In this document: piece after piece, positions 54,300 to 62,563 of the stretch
Layout: every line of letters starts with the position of its first letter
How positions within the stretch are numbered: position 1 is the first letter of the stretch
Assembly: GCA_963834015.1 (NCBI GenBank)
Contig: CAWIAG010000002.1
Span: 310,001-374,000 of the forward strand
From: FEN-1297 sp963834015
Lineage (GTDB): Bacteria > Bacteroidota > Ignavibacteria > Ignavibacteriales > Ignavibacteriaceae
Direction of reading: 5' to 3'
DNA length: 64,000 nucleotides
Notes under the pieces: model-generated
What the model was told of the DNA's origin: nothing
What the model saw: only the letters and a program-made list of their open reading frames with translations
The model's database searches: none
Position numbers and translations under genes: made by a program

Positions 54300-54317
54300 T
54301 TAAGTTGACGCCTATGC
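54300..54317 (+). repeat. isolated IS4-type terminal repeat
   Basis: TTAAGTTGACGCCTATGC is identical to the right 18-bp end of both 1447-bp elements. No transposase or left end is near, so this is a deletion remnant. Confidence 0.88.
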
Positions 54318-54335
54318 AATTCCTTATCTGGAGGA

Positions 54336-54351
54336 CATAGTTTACACTATG
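54336..54351. repeat. CATAGTTTACACTATG hairpin, copy A
   Basis: The 16-base hairpin core is closed further by GAGG and CCTC arms. An identical core lies at 56332-56347 on the other side of pckA. Confidence 0.8.
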
Positions 54352-54640
54352 GCCCCGCCTCTAAAATCATGCTTTCCCATTCAGTTAACTACAGTAACAA
54401 AAATGAATTATATCCAATCTAAATCTATTCATAATGCTTAAAAACAATTAGCGTAAATTCGTTAAAAATTCGCGCTATTTCGTACCATAAAAATTCGTGT
54501 TAATTCGTACTATAGTTCATCACAAAGTTGCAATTATTTTAATAATATATTTTATTGGAGTTTAAATAAATAACGTTATGTCAGGATAGTTTATGATTAT
54601 CAAATGATTTAACTATAAATTCAACCAAAGGAGAAAACTA

Positions 54641-56242
54641 ATGCCTAAAAATGAAAGTATATTAAAACAATTAAATCAGATAGGGATAAAGAATATAAGT
54701 GAGATATATTATAATCTTAGCACGGCTGTTTTATATGAACATTCTATAAGAAGAAGAGAAGGATCACTTTCGCATTTGGGCCCGATTGTTGTTAGAACAG
54801 GTTCTCACACGGGCAGGAGCCCTAATGATAAATTTATTACTAAAGAACCTTCAAGCGAACAGCATGTATGGTGGGGAAAAGTTAATACACCTATAGAAAT
54901 AGCAAAATTTGAAAAAATATATGCAAAAATGCTGGCATATATTCAGGGTAAAGACCTTTATATACAGGACTGTTACGCAGGCGCGGATCCAAAATATAAA
55001 CTGCCTATCCGGATAATTACGGAGACCGCATGGCATAACCTGTTTGCACGTAATATTTTCAGACAGTATAAAGATCAGAATGATTTGGACGAATCTGCAC
55101 CTGAGTTTACGGTTATTGATATGCCTGACTTTCATGCGGATCCGGAAACCGATGGAACACATTCCGAAGTGTTTGTAATAATAAATTTTGGAGAAAAATT
55201 AGTTTTGATTGGCGGAACGCATTATGCGGGTGAAATAAAAAAATCAATTTTCACTACTCTGAATTATTTACGCCCGCTTGAAAAAGTTATGTCCATGCAT
55301 TGCTCTGCCAACATTGGAAAGAATGGTGATGTCGCTATTTTATTCGGACTTTCAGGTACAGGCAAAACTACTTTATCCGCAGATCCTGAGAGAAAATTGA
55401 TCGGCGATGATGAGCATGGCTGGAGTGACGATGGAGTATTTAACTATGAAGGTGGCTGCTATGCAAAAGTAATAAACCTTTCTAAAGAAGCGGAACCTGA
55501 AATTTTTGAAACAACGCGTAAGTTCGGAACAGTCCTTGAAAATGTTGCTATGGATACCAGAACCAGACGCTTAGACTTAGATGATGACAGGCTTACTGAA
55601 AATACCCGTGCTGCCTACCCGTTAACACATATTGATAACTTCGTCCCGGAAGGAATGGCCGGGCATCCAAAAAATATTATCATGCTTACGGCAGATGCTT
55701 TTGGAGTACTCCCTCCTATCTCTAAGCTTACAAACGAACAGGCAATGTATCATTTCATTTCAGGTTACACAGCTAAAGTTGCGGGAACTGAATCAGGTGT
55801 AGATGAACCTAAAGCAACATTCAGTACATGTTTCGGCGCTCCTTTTATGGTTCTTCACCCGACTGTTTATGCCGAGCTGCTTGTTGAAAAAATAATTAAG
55901 CATAGTGTTAAATGCTGGCTGGTTAACACCGGCTGGACGGGCGGTCCTTACGGCGTTGGTAAAAGAATGTCAATAAAGTATACGAGAACAATGCTGAATG
56001 CAGCACTTACGGGAAAATTAAATAATGTCGAAACTTTTGTCGATCCTATTTTCAATCTTATTGTACCTAAAACGTGCGAAGGGATTCCGTCTGAGATATT
56101 GAATCCAAGGAATACCTGGGCAGATAAGAAGAAATATGATGAAACTGCAAAGAAATTAGCAAAAATGTTTATAAAAAACTTTGAGCAATTTGCCGAAAGT
56201 ATGGACGGGAAAATTATACTCTCCGGGCCGAATAAATTCTGA
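54641..56242 (+). CDS. pckA: phosphoenolpyruvate carboxykinase (ATP)
   Basis: A 533-residue enzyme that makes PEP and CO2 from oxaloacetate and ATP, the entry to gluconeogenesis, or runs in reverse in fermenters. The kinase-1a P-loop is FGLSGTGKTTLSAD (Lys242), followed by DDEHGWSDDGVFNYEGGCYAK (kinase 2), and the N-terminal RTGSHTGRSPNDKF substrate site is intact. The length fits the ATP-dependent family, not the larger GTP type. Acs plus PckA would allow growth on acetate. Confidence 0.98.
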   Translation: MPKNESILKQLNQIGIKNISEIYYNLSTAVLYEHSIRRREGSLSHLGPIVVRTGSHTGRSPNDKFITKEPSSEQHVWWGKVNTPIEIAKFEKIYAKMLAYIQGKDLYIQDCYAGADPKYKLPIRIITETAWHNLFARNIFRQYKDQNDLDESAPEFTVIDMPDFHADPETDGTHSEVFVIINFGEKLVLIGGTHYAGEIKKSIFTTLNYLRPLEKVMSMHCSANIGKNGDVAILFGLSGTGKTTLSADPERKLIGDDEHGWSDDGVFNYEGGCYAKVINLSKEAEPEIFETTRKFGTVLENVAMDTRTRRLDLDDDRLTENTRAAYPLTHIDNFVPEGMAGHPKNIIMLTADAFGVLPPISKLTNEQAMYHFISGYTAKVAGTESGVDEPKATFSTCFGAPFMVLHPTVYAELLVEKIIKHSVKCWLVNTGWTGGPYGVGKRMSIKYTRTMLNAALTGKLNNVETFVDPIFNLIVPKTCEGIPSEILNPRNTWADKKKYDETAKKLAKMFIKNFEQFAESMDGKIILSGPNKF

Positions 56243-56324
56243 TATTCCAAATATTTTTTTCAAGTCATTATTGGCCTCAATCTCGGTTTACAGGTTTAGT
56301 CAAATGATTTTAACTCATCGTATA

Positions 56325-56357
56325 GACGGGGCATAGTTTACACTATGTGGTCCCGTC
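56325..56357 (+). terminator. hairpin after pckA, CATAGTTTACACTATG copy B
   Basis: GACGGG and CCCGTC arms enclose the CATAGT/ACTATG core. It is followed by TTTACC and lies 83 bases after the stop, so it may end the pckA transcript, though it belongs to a repeat family. Confidence 0.6.
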
Positions 56358-56692
56358 TTTACCCTGACATTGTATGAAAAAATGTATTGCTTATCCCTTA
56401 GCCTCCCTGCGTTTTAATCCCCTCTCGAGAGGGGACGGAAGGGGTGTGTCGAAGCGATTATATTTAGAACACCTCCTAAAATTCATTCATAAAATTATTC
56501 AAAGCCCCGTCAGGGGTGAAATGCTTGTAGCAAAGCAATCCCCAGTAAATCTTCTCCTGAATTCGCGAGTAATGATACGCCAAATGGCTAACCAAGAGAT
56601 TCTGTATTAAACGTTTTGAAGATATTCACGTAAACCTGCCTACCGTATAATTTGATCTGAAGCTTACAAAAGTCCGGTTACCTGAGAAGATT
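56358..56692. other. gap with dispersed repeats
   Basis: About 335 bases between convergent genes. Visible are a CCCCTCTCGAGAGGGG palindrome (near 56420) and GGTGAAATGCTTGTAG (56515-56530), also found at 54204. A 78-codon frame here (56374-56610) is built from these repeats and is not a gene. Confidence 0.55.
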
Positions 56693-58009
56693 TTAATTTG
56701 AGGGAAAAGTTTTTATTTCTTCTTCAATTTTTTCACGCAGCTCTGGCGGAATTTTTTTATTTAATTGTTCTTTTAAAATACCGAGGGCGTTTTGCAGAAT
56801 GCCGGAATCGTTACAATTAGCAAATTCCTTTAGGGTTGATAAAATTTGTCCGGGTGTACGGAGTTTTTCAACGGCCACTAATACTGTAAACATCAGTCCA
56901 GGTACTTTAGGGCCTATATTCGAATTTTGGTCTCCTGAGGCACATAGCACCCAGGCCCATTTTACTATTTGATCATAACCTTTTGTGTAGCCTGATTCTG
57001 TCCACCCGGTTATAACCGCAGACTTAAACCAGTATGTATTATCGTTAGCGAGCAAATCAGAGGAAAACCGGTCAGTTTCAGGAGTATGCAGGGAAGCAAT
57101 CGTCTGAGCCATTATATGCCGGTGCTGATTATCCTTATCAATTGAAAACAAATGCAGCAATATAGGCGCTACAGTGGAATCTGCACATCTGGAGACTGCT
57201 TCCAGGATATTATTTTGTATATCGTAACCTTCCATTTCATAATTCCCAAGTAGAATCGGAGCCGCTTTTGCTGATTTTTGCATACCCAATGAACCAATGA
57301 TACCAAATTTGACAAGATTCGATTTTTCTTTTTTGAAGCATTCAAGAAGCGAGCTTACAATACTATCTGAATGAAGGAATCCTAACCTGTGAGCGGCTGA
57401 AAACCTTACCTGTACATCGGTATCACTCCGGAGTAAAGAAATGAAGGCTTCAACAGCTTTTTCGGCTTTAAGATCAATCAGCGCCTCAATTGCGTCGACA
57501 CGTATTTCGTTTTTGTTGTTTTTTGTCATTGAAACTAAAGAGTCAATCTGTACGCTAATGTCGCTTATATTTGCTATCGTTAATAACCGCTCCTTCTCAA
57601 GAAGCCTGGAATCATTTTCATTTTTAATTTTAAAGAGGGTTGCTTTAGGGTAATTGATAACTTCATACTGAGTCTCTGCCGCATATGGATTGAGACTCCG
57701 GTGCCACTTTTGAATAAGCGCAACATAACGATCGCCTATATTAAAAGATAAAGGGAGAGATCCAGTGTTTTCCATGAATGATCCTTTTCCGATAGGCCAA
57801 CTTCTGTAGACAAACGGAAGTTCAATTGAATCACTTTGTACTGTTCCTTTAAAACTTCGCTCTACATGTGCAATCGCTTTCTCACCGTAATTTTCCCCTT
57901 CAATTCTGTTAATTTTAATAATCACGATGTCAGATGCTTCCTTGATAATGTATACCAGCTTATTTCCATAAACTGTGCATTTGCCTGTGAAAAAATCAAG
58001 AAGAAACAT
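56693..58009 (-). CDS. HEAT-repeat protein
   Basis: A 438-residue protein. Its first 150 residues form a beta-rich domain (KLVYIIKEASDIVIIKI and FNIGDRYVALIQKWH). Helical HEAT repeats run from about 165 to 430, with units such as RVDAIEALIDLKAEKAVEAF, then SLLRSDTDVQVRFSAAHRLG. HEAT arrays are protein-binding surfaces. A clean signal peptide is not evident at the called start, yet such proteins are often periplasmic in this group, so the start may be wrong. The function is unknown. Confidence 0.7.
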   Translation of the reverse strand: MFLLDFFTGKCTVYGNKLVYIIKEASDIVIIKINRIEGENYGEKAIAHVERSFKGTVQSDSIELPFVYRSWPIGKGSFMENTGSLPLSFNIGDRYVALIQKWHRSLNPYAAETQYEVINYPKATLFKIKNENDSRLLEKERLLTIANISDISVQIDSLVSMTKNNKNEIRVDAIEALIDLKAEKAVEAFISLLRSDTDVQVRFSAAHRLGFLHSDSIVSSLLECFKKEKSNLVKFGIIGSLGMQKSAKAAPILLGNYEMEGYDIQNNILEAVSRCADSTVAPILLHLFSIDKDNQHRHIMAQTIASLHTPETDRFSSDLLANDNTYWFKSAVITGWTESGYTKGYDQIVKWAWVLCASGDQNSNIGPKVPGLMFTVLVAVEKLRTPGQILSTLKEFANCNDSGILQNALGILKEQLNKKIPPELREKIEEEIKTFPSN

Positions 58010-58660
58010 ATCGAGAAAAAAATGAATCTAGCAGATGGCCTTGAACTCAATTGTCTGATTTCCTCCCTGGAATTGAAATGAGCTTATTCATTTTTGTTTA
58101 TGCTAATTTTTAATAAAGATTATCTGTTTCCCAAAATAATTTAATTTTCATACCTATCCAAAATAAATTTTTAACGTTGAAACTATTACAAAAAACAATC
58201 GGATTATTATAATAGTATATATTGTTTAAAACCACTATCTCATCCACAACTTTCTTTTATTAAATGAAGTTCTTGGCTACCAGCTTGTCCCCTTTAGAAC
58301 GGGCAGGCTTAATTCATATTAGACATTGGCAAACTATTCTGTAAAGGATTGAAAATAAATCGATTTATTGATAATAAGTCTCTCCCTTCAAAGGAAGAGA
58401 TTATCCCCAAAGGATGCCTTTGGCAGAGTGAATTCATTTCTTAGGATATTAATAAAATATTATTGATAGTTAAAAAAATAAATCGTAACATATTATCAGG
58501 TTAAAAATGAAAAGGATGAAATAAAACTATTTTTGAAGAGGGATTGAAGGGATTTTAAATAAAACAAGCAGTTTATATATAAAAATAAATTTCTCGAATA
58601 ACAGCCGGAATTAGGACTGCTATTTCTGCTTATTTAATAGTTATAAATAGAGGTGAGACT
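58010..58660. other. 650-base gap
   Basis: A long A/T-rich stretch. It has two or three short hairpins (TCTCTCCCTTCAAAGGAAGAGA-like near 58380, and CAGCTTGTCCCC debris near 58280) that resemble repeat remnants at 51.7 kb. No gene was found. The end carries the likely leader of the next gene (AGTTATAAATAGAGGTGAGACT). Confidence 0.5.
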
Positions 58661-59353
58661 ATGCCATACAAAGAAGATTATATTCCGTATGAAAGTGTTG
58701 AAAAAGCTGTTGAAAGTTTTTCAACTAAAATTAAAGATAACTTTGAATTTTTGAATCTCCAACACCAAACCGGATTTCACGAAGTAGACATTAAAAGATT
58801 TGAAACTCGTATATGCATAGTTGTTCAATGTGGAATATCAGCTATTGTAATGATTGGCATTACACTTGAAGAATTTCTCAAATGCTTATTAAAGAATAAA
58901 TTTATTGCTGATAATAGAGATGAAAGTACTGAGCCAAGTTTAGATGAGATTGAAAAGTCAGGTTTAGCGGCAGAAGCTAATTTCGGATTTTATAAACTTC
59001 ATAATGCTATTGAAAAATGTTTAAAAGAAGAACTCATAACCGAAGAAGAAAAAAATCAATTAATGGAGATAAAAGAATATATCAGAAATGCCTTTATTCA
59101 TTCTGACAAATCAAAAATATTTGATCCAAATATAAAAGGTAGTGTTGATTCAATAAAACTTGAGGGCGGTAATTTAATTCTAAAAGAAAGTAAAGATATG
59201 AATGCTTTAGCTCTCTTATTCGCTCACGGAATCTTACAGAAAGATTTAGCAAACAAAGAGGCAATGAATATTTTTGAAAATGTAGATGCTTTAATACTAC
59301 AAATTAGCAACCGTTTCTGGGGAAATAGAGATAAAAATAAAAGTGCTACCTAA
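58661..59353 (+). CDS. HEPN-like protein of unknown function
   Basis: A 230-residue, mostly helical protein I cannot name. It contains Arg142-Asn-Ala-Phe-Ile-His147, an R-x4-H motif of the form RNxxxH that marks HEPN RNases and HEPN-like dimerisation domains, set after a helix rich in Glu/Lys (TEEEKNQLMEIKEYI). The N-terminal half has a hydrophobic helix (VVQCGISAIVMIGITLEEFL) that may be buried or membrane-linked. It opens a row of unknown genes ahead of a toxin-antitoxin pair. A defence or toxin role is a guess based on the motif and place. Confidence 0.55.
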   Translation: MPYKEDYIPYESVEKAVESFSTKIKDNFEFLNLQHQTGFHEVDIKRFETRICIVVQCGISAIVMIGITLEEFLKCLLKNKFIADNRDESTEPSLDEIEKSGLAAEANFGFYKLHNAIEKCLKEELITEEEKNQLMEIKEYIRNAFIHSDKSKIFDPNIKGSVDSIKLEGGNLILKESKDMNALALLFAHGILQKDLANKEAMNIFENVDALILQISNRFWGNRDKNKSAT

Positions 59354-59427
59354 CCTGTAAAACAAGGCAATAGTTTTTTTACTTGGCTTTTTTGAAATTT
59401 TTGATTTATTCATTCTGTTTGACTAAT

Positions 59428-59485
59428 TTGTTTAAGGTAGTTGTGCTATAAAAGTTTTTCTAAATATAATAATTATAAATAAAAA
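59428..59485 (+). repeat. spacer repeat, copy A
   Basis: About 58 bases ending TTTTTCTAAATATAATAATT then ATAAAT. It aligns with 61247-61305 at most positions (shared CTATAAAAG, TTTTTCTAA, TTATAAATAA). It stands upstream of an accessory gene in both places. Confidence 0.65.
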
Positions 59486-59543
59486 CGGTATATTTATTAT
59501 GAGTTGCAACTTATAAGCAACGCCATTCAGCGAGTAAAAAAAT

Positions 59544-60260
59544 ATGGAATGGTATGAATATTTAATAGTCTATTTATTTCCAATTGGAATACCAACTATT
59601 TTATTCTTTGCGTTTAAAAAATATTTTGGCGGTATAATTGATAATACTTTTTCTAAAGAATTGGAGTCGTTTAAACAAAATCTTGAAGTAGCTACTGAAA
59701 AAATTAGATTTGATTTCCAAAAGAAAATTCAAAATTACAATTTATACGTTCAGAGGAAATTTAGTGCCTATGAAGAATTACAAAGATTTATATTAACTGC
59801 TGAATCAAGATTAACTTCTCTATATGGATTTAGAAGTGAACCGACTTATGAAGAGTATAACCAAGAAGATTTTACACTTCTACTTGAAAAAAATAATTTC
59901 ACTAAAGGAAAAATTGGAGAAATGCTTTATTATTATAATGATAAGGATAAATTTCTTAAAATGATTAGAAAACTTTTGAGATTTAAGGAAGTAAGAGATT
60001 CTGATTTATCAATTAATGGATTGCGAAATCATTACTGGCTTTCAAAACTATATTTATCAGATGATGTAGACCAAAAGACAAACAATATATTAGATAAAAT
60101 GACAACATTACAAGTTATATATGAAATGTTAGAAGATATTCCAAGTAATTATCAAGGAAGAAAGGATGAATATAACAAATCTTTAAATATAAAAGCAGAA
60201 ATACGTAAGCTTGTTCCAGAATTAGGCATATTAATAAAAAAAGAATTATCCGTATTTTGA
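59544..60260 (+). CDS. membrane-anchored coiled-coil protein of unknown function
   Basis: A 238-residue protein with one N-terminal membrane helix (residues about 6-25, YLIVYLFPIGIPTILFFAF). A long charged helix follows (FSKELESFKQNLEVATEKIR then FDFQKKIQNY), probably coiled coil, and then a helical cytoplasmic domain. Proteins of this layout, with an ELESFKQNLE-type helix after a single anchor, are frequent in accessory regions and near defence genes, but no activity is known to me. It follows the HEPN-like gene by 190 bases. Confidence 0.6.
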   Translation: MEWYEYLIVYLFPIGIPTILFFAFKKYFGGIIDNTFSKELESFKQNLEVATEKIRFDFQKKIQNYNLYVQRKFSAYEELQRFILTAESRLTSLYGFRSEPTYEEYNQEDFTLLLEKNNFTKGKIGEMLYYYNDKDKFLKMIRKLLRFKEVRDSDLSINGLRNHYWLSKLYLSDDVDQKTNNILDKMTTLQVIYEMLEDIPSNYQGRKDEYNKSLNIKAEIRKLVPELGILIKKELSVF

Positions 60261-60435
60261 ATCAAGGGCTAAATTAATAATCATACAATTAATCGCCAAG
60301 AGGCAATTCAAGATAGAAATCGAGTAATTGATAAGCAAGAATTAAGTTCTTGGAAATGACCGGAATTAAAATAATTATTTCGGATTAAGTAATAATTAGC
60401 TTTCAATCCAATTTATTCTATATAAAATCACATTA

Positions 60436-61147
60436 ATGACAAACCAAATAGACACTATCGTTAAGCAACTTGCGGAATCGGTTACTATTCAATCAAAGCA
60501 AGCAAATAAACTTTGGTTGATTATGATTTCAATTGCTGTTATTGTTATGTTTCCGCCAATTATGAAAGAAGGCAATCTTACGAATCAAATTAAACTTCCA
60601 TTTAAGATCGGAATAGTAGAAATAAAATATTTTTATCCAGCAGTATTTTTTTTATATTCAATACTGGTAGTAGCATTTTCAACAACTCATACTCAAGCAA
60701 TTCGTACCCAAAAATTAGCGCATTTAGCTTTGGAACTTATAGAAAACGAAAGATATTATGGTATTTATTCTCATGATCTTTTTGATATGTTTAGGATCCC
60801 TGGTATAAATCGTACTGCGCCACTTGCTCAATTTTTAAGAGGTAAATATCAAGTTATTAATCATGCTGACGATTGTCCATGCTGGCGGAAAAGATTCACC
60901 AGCATTTATTATTTGATATTAAAGATTATATCTTCTTTAGTATATTGGTTCCTTCCCTCATATATATTACATTGCCTGGACTAAATCTATTTTAATACAA
61001 ATTCCACCATGGATATTTGTGTCTTTTTATGTAATTGGTATAATTGCTGCGTCCGCTATGCTCATTGTTGCAATTTCTGATATTATTTTTATAATAAATA
61101 TTTTTAAGATATTATGGTCTTGTAAGAAAATAAATAAGAATGATTAA
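60436..61147 (+). pseudogene. multi-helix membrane protein gene, probably frameshifted
   Basis: The first frame (60436-60984) encodes 182 residues with membrane helices near 27-42 and 70-90 and a third beginning at FTSIYYLILKIISSLVYWFL, where it stops. From 60971 a second frame, shifted by one base, stays open for 58 codons to 61147: IAWTKSILIQIPPWIFVSFY and then a further long hydrophobic helix and a lysine-rich end. Removing one base in TATATATTACATT (60961-60973) would join them into about 237 residues with four helices. It may be a true mutation, an assembly error, or a real early stop. Confidence 0.6.
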
Positions 61148-61456
61148 CTTTGATTTTTTGGTAGCCCGCAACAAGAGCCTTAATACGTCAGCATATTCGC
61201 ATTCAGCATTTTATAAATTTTGAATTAATTGTTCCTTTTATGGTTTCTTGTTGAGGGTAATCTTACTATAAAAGATTTTTCTAATTATAAAAGTTATAAA
61301 TAAGTCCATTATTGCAGTTCTAGGCTGCTGGTTTAGCCGCAATCCTGTTAGGTTGCAAAGCAATACAAAAGTTTCTTCAAGCTTAAAGATTGAAATAGCC
61401 GCTTTTTCTAAAATTGTTTCACTTGATTAAAGTAAGCCAATGGATTATATTCGCAT
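61148..61456. other. 309-base gap with spacer repeat copy B
   Basis: It contains the repeat 61247-61305 (related to 59428-59485) and a GGCTGCTGGTTTAGCC hairpin (61323-61338), probably within the leader of the toxin gene. No gene was seen. Confidence 0.5.
61247..61305 (+). repeat. spacer repeat, copy B
   Basis: It matches 59428-59485 with scattered differences and likewise lies upstream of an accessory gene on the plus strand. Confidence 0.65.
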
Positions 61457-61792
61457 ATGTTAATTACAGTAGTTGAATTACCTGAATATATAAAAAAAGC
61501 AGAAAAAATATTCTCAGAGGATGATAGAGAAGAATTACTTTATTACTTGTCTTTTAATCCAAAAGCTGGAAACTTAATGCAAGGTACAGGTGGGGTGAGA
61601 AAGTTAAGATGGGCTTCAAAAGGCAAGGGTAAAAGCGGTGGTTCCAGGATTATATATTTTTTCTACAATGAATCTATTCCTCTGTTCTTGTTAACAATAT
61701 TCGGTAAAAATGAAAAAATTAATCTAAGTAAAGCTGAGAGAAATGAATTAGCAAAATTGGTAAAAGAATTAGTAAAAAGTTATAAGAGGTAA
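61457..61792 (+). CDS. RelE/HigB-type toxin
   Basis: A 111-residue RelE-superfamily toxin of the HigB-2-like type. Typical are LPEYIKKAEKIFSEDDREEL, the GTGGVRKLRWASKGKGKSGG core with Arg/Lys residues that would contact mRNA on the ribosome, and SRIIYFFYNESIPLFLLTIF followed by GKNEKINLSKAERNELAKLV. The toxin comes first and the antitoxin follows after a 2-base gap, the order of higBA loci. Autoregulation by the pair is usual; no operator was identified. Confidence 0.85.
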   Translation: MLITVVELPEYIKKAEKIFSEDDREELLYYLSFNPKAGNLMQGTGGVRKLRWASKGKGKSGGSRIIYFFYNESIPLFLLTIFGKNEKINLSKAERNELAKLVKELVKSYKR

Positions 61793-61794
61793 AA

Positions 61795-62082
61795 ATGAGT
61801 GAAGCCTATAAAAGAATAAGCAAAGGATTGAAGGAAGCAATAGAATATTCAAAAGGAAATACAAAAGAAGCCAAAGAATTTAAACCAAAAGATATTGATG
61901 TAAAAAAATTAAGAGAAAGAATTGGAATGAGTCAACCTAAATTTGCAGCGTCATTTGGAATAAGTTTGGGAACATTACGTCATTGGGAACGAGGTGATAG
62001 GTATCCCCGGGGACCAGCTTTAGTATTATTAAATTTGTTGTCCAAAGATCCAAATACAGTATTAGAAGTTTTATATAAATAA
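61795..62082 (+). CDS. HigA-type HTH antitoxin
   Basis: A 95-residue antitoxin with an N-terminal toxin-binding extension (residues 1-45) and a Xre-type helix-turn-helix, LRERIGMSQPKFAASFGISL followed by GTLRHWERGDRYPRGPA. It lies 2 bases after the toxin stop, which implies translational coupling. It should neutralise the toxin and repress the operon. Confidence 0.88.
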   Translation: MSEAYKRISKGLKEAIEYSKGNTKEAKEFKPKDIDVKKLRERIGMSQPKFAASFGISLGTLRHWERGDRYPRGPALVLLNLLSKDPNTVLEVLYK

Positions 62083-62104
62083 TAAAACAAATTAAGAAAA
62101 CGCC

Positions 62105-62455
62105 ATGAAAAAATATATGCTTACTTTCTTTGGGGGAAATCCGGCTCTTCGATTCGACAATCTTGATCAGGCTTCTGTTGAAGCAAGAAATAAACATAAC
62201 GCTGAATGGAATACATGGATGGGCAATCTTTCTCAGACCGGCAGGCTTGAGAACGGCTATCCATTGACTGTTGAAGGCAGAAAAGTCAGTCCTAAAGGAA
62301 TTGAAGAATACGTATTTGCCGGCGACACCGCTGGTGGTTTTATAGTTATCAAAGCGGAGTCTTCCGATGAAGCAGCACATATCGCTGAGTCATCGCCCCT
62401 TATTAAAAACGGCGGATATGTTCTCGTGCGGCTGTGCGGAGAAATAAATAGATAG
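62105..62455 (+). CDS. YCII-related domain protein
   Basis: A 116-residue YCII/DGPF-type protein: MKKYMLTFFGGNPALRFDNL at the start, then EWNTWMGNLSQTGRLENGYPL and GGFIVIKAESSDEAAHIAES. The family adopts a ferredoxin-like fold with a putative His/Asp site and has no settled role. It begins 22 bases after the antitoxin, so it may be transcribed with the pair. Confidence 0.82.
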   Translation: MKKYMLTFFGGNPALRFDNLDQASVEARNKHNAEWNTWMGNLSQTGRLENGYPLTVEGRKVSPKGIEEYVFAGDTAGGFIVIKAESSDEAAHIAESSPLIKNGGYVLVRLCGEINR

Positions 62456-62563
62456 GGGGGAACATTTAAAATGATTGAAATTACAGGAGTCAAAAATTAA
62501 TCTGATTGTCAAATAGTATGTTTATATTTGGCTGTACAATAATAATTTCAGTCTTATCAGTTA

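Larger units (their letters stand above)
54056..54640. other. gap upstream of pckA with repeat debris
   Basis: About 585 bases without a gene. It holds GGTGAAATGCTTGTAG (54204-54219), CGATTCATCG (54251-54260), an isolated IS4-type end (54300-54317), a CATAGTTTACACTATG hairpin (54336-54351) and a run of AATTCGTGTTAATTCGTA-like direct repeats (about 54450-54520). Such mixtures suggest an insertion hotspot. The pckA ribosome site AAAGGAG lies at its end. Confidence 0.6.

Noticed and set aside
56374..56610. 78-codon plus-strand frame after pckA
   Set aside because: It runs across the dispersed repeats GGTGAAATGCTTGTAG and CCCCTCTCGAGAGGGG and looks like no protein family.
58661..62455. Integron gene-cassette array
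   Set aside because: Same-direction unknown genes plus a TA pair fit the picture, and ACCTAAC (59349) and GTTAGGT (61347) match the attC core forms, but they are not paired at cassette spacing, no attC-like hairpin joins them, and no integrase gene is in the window.
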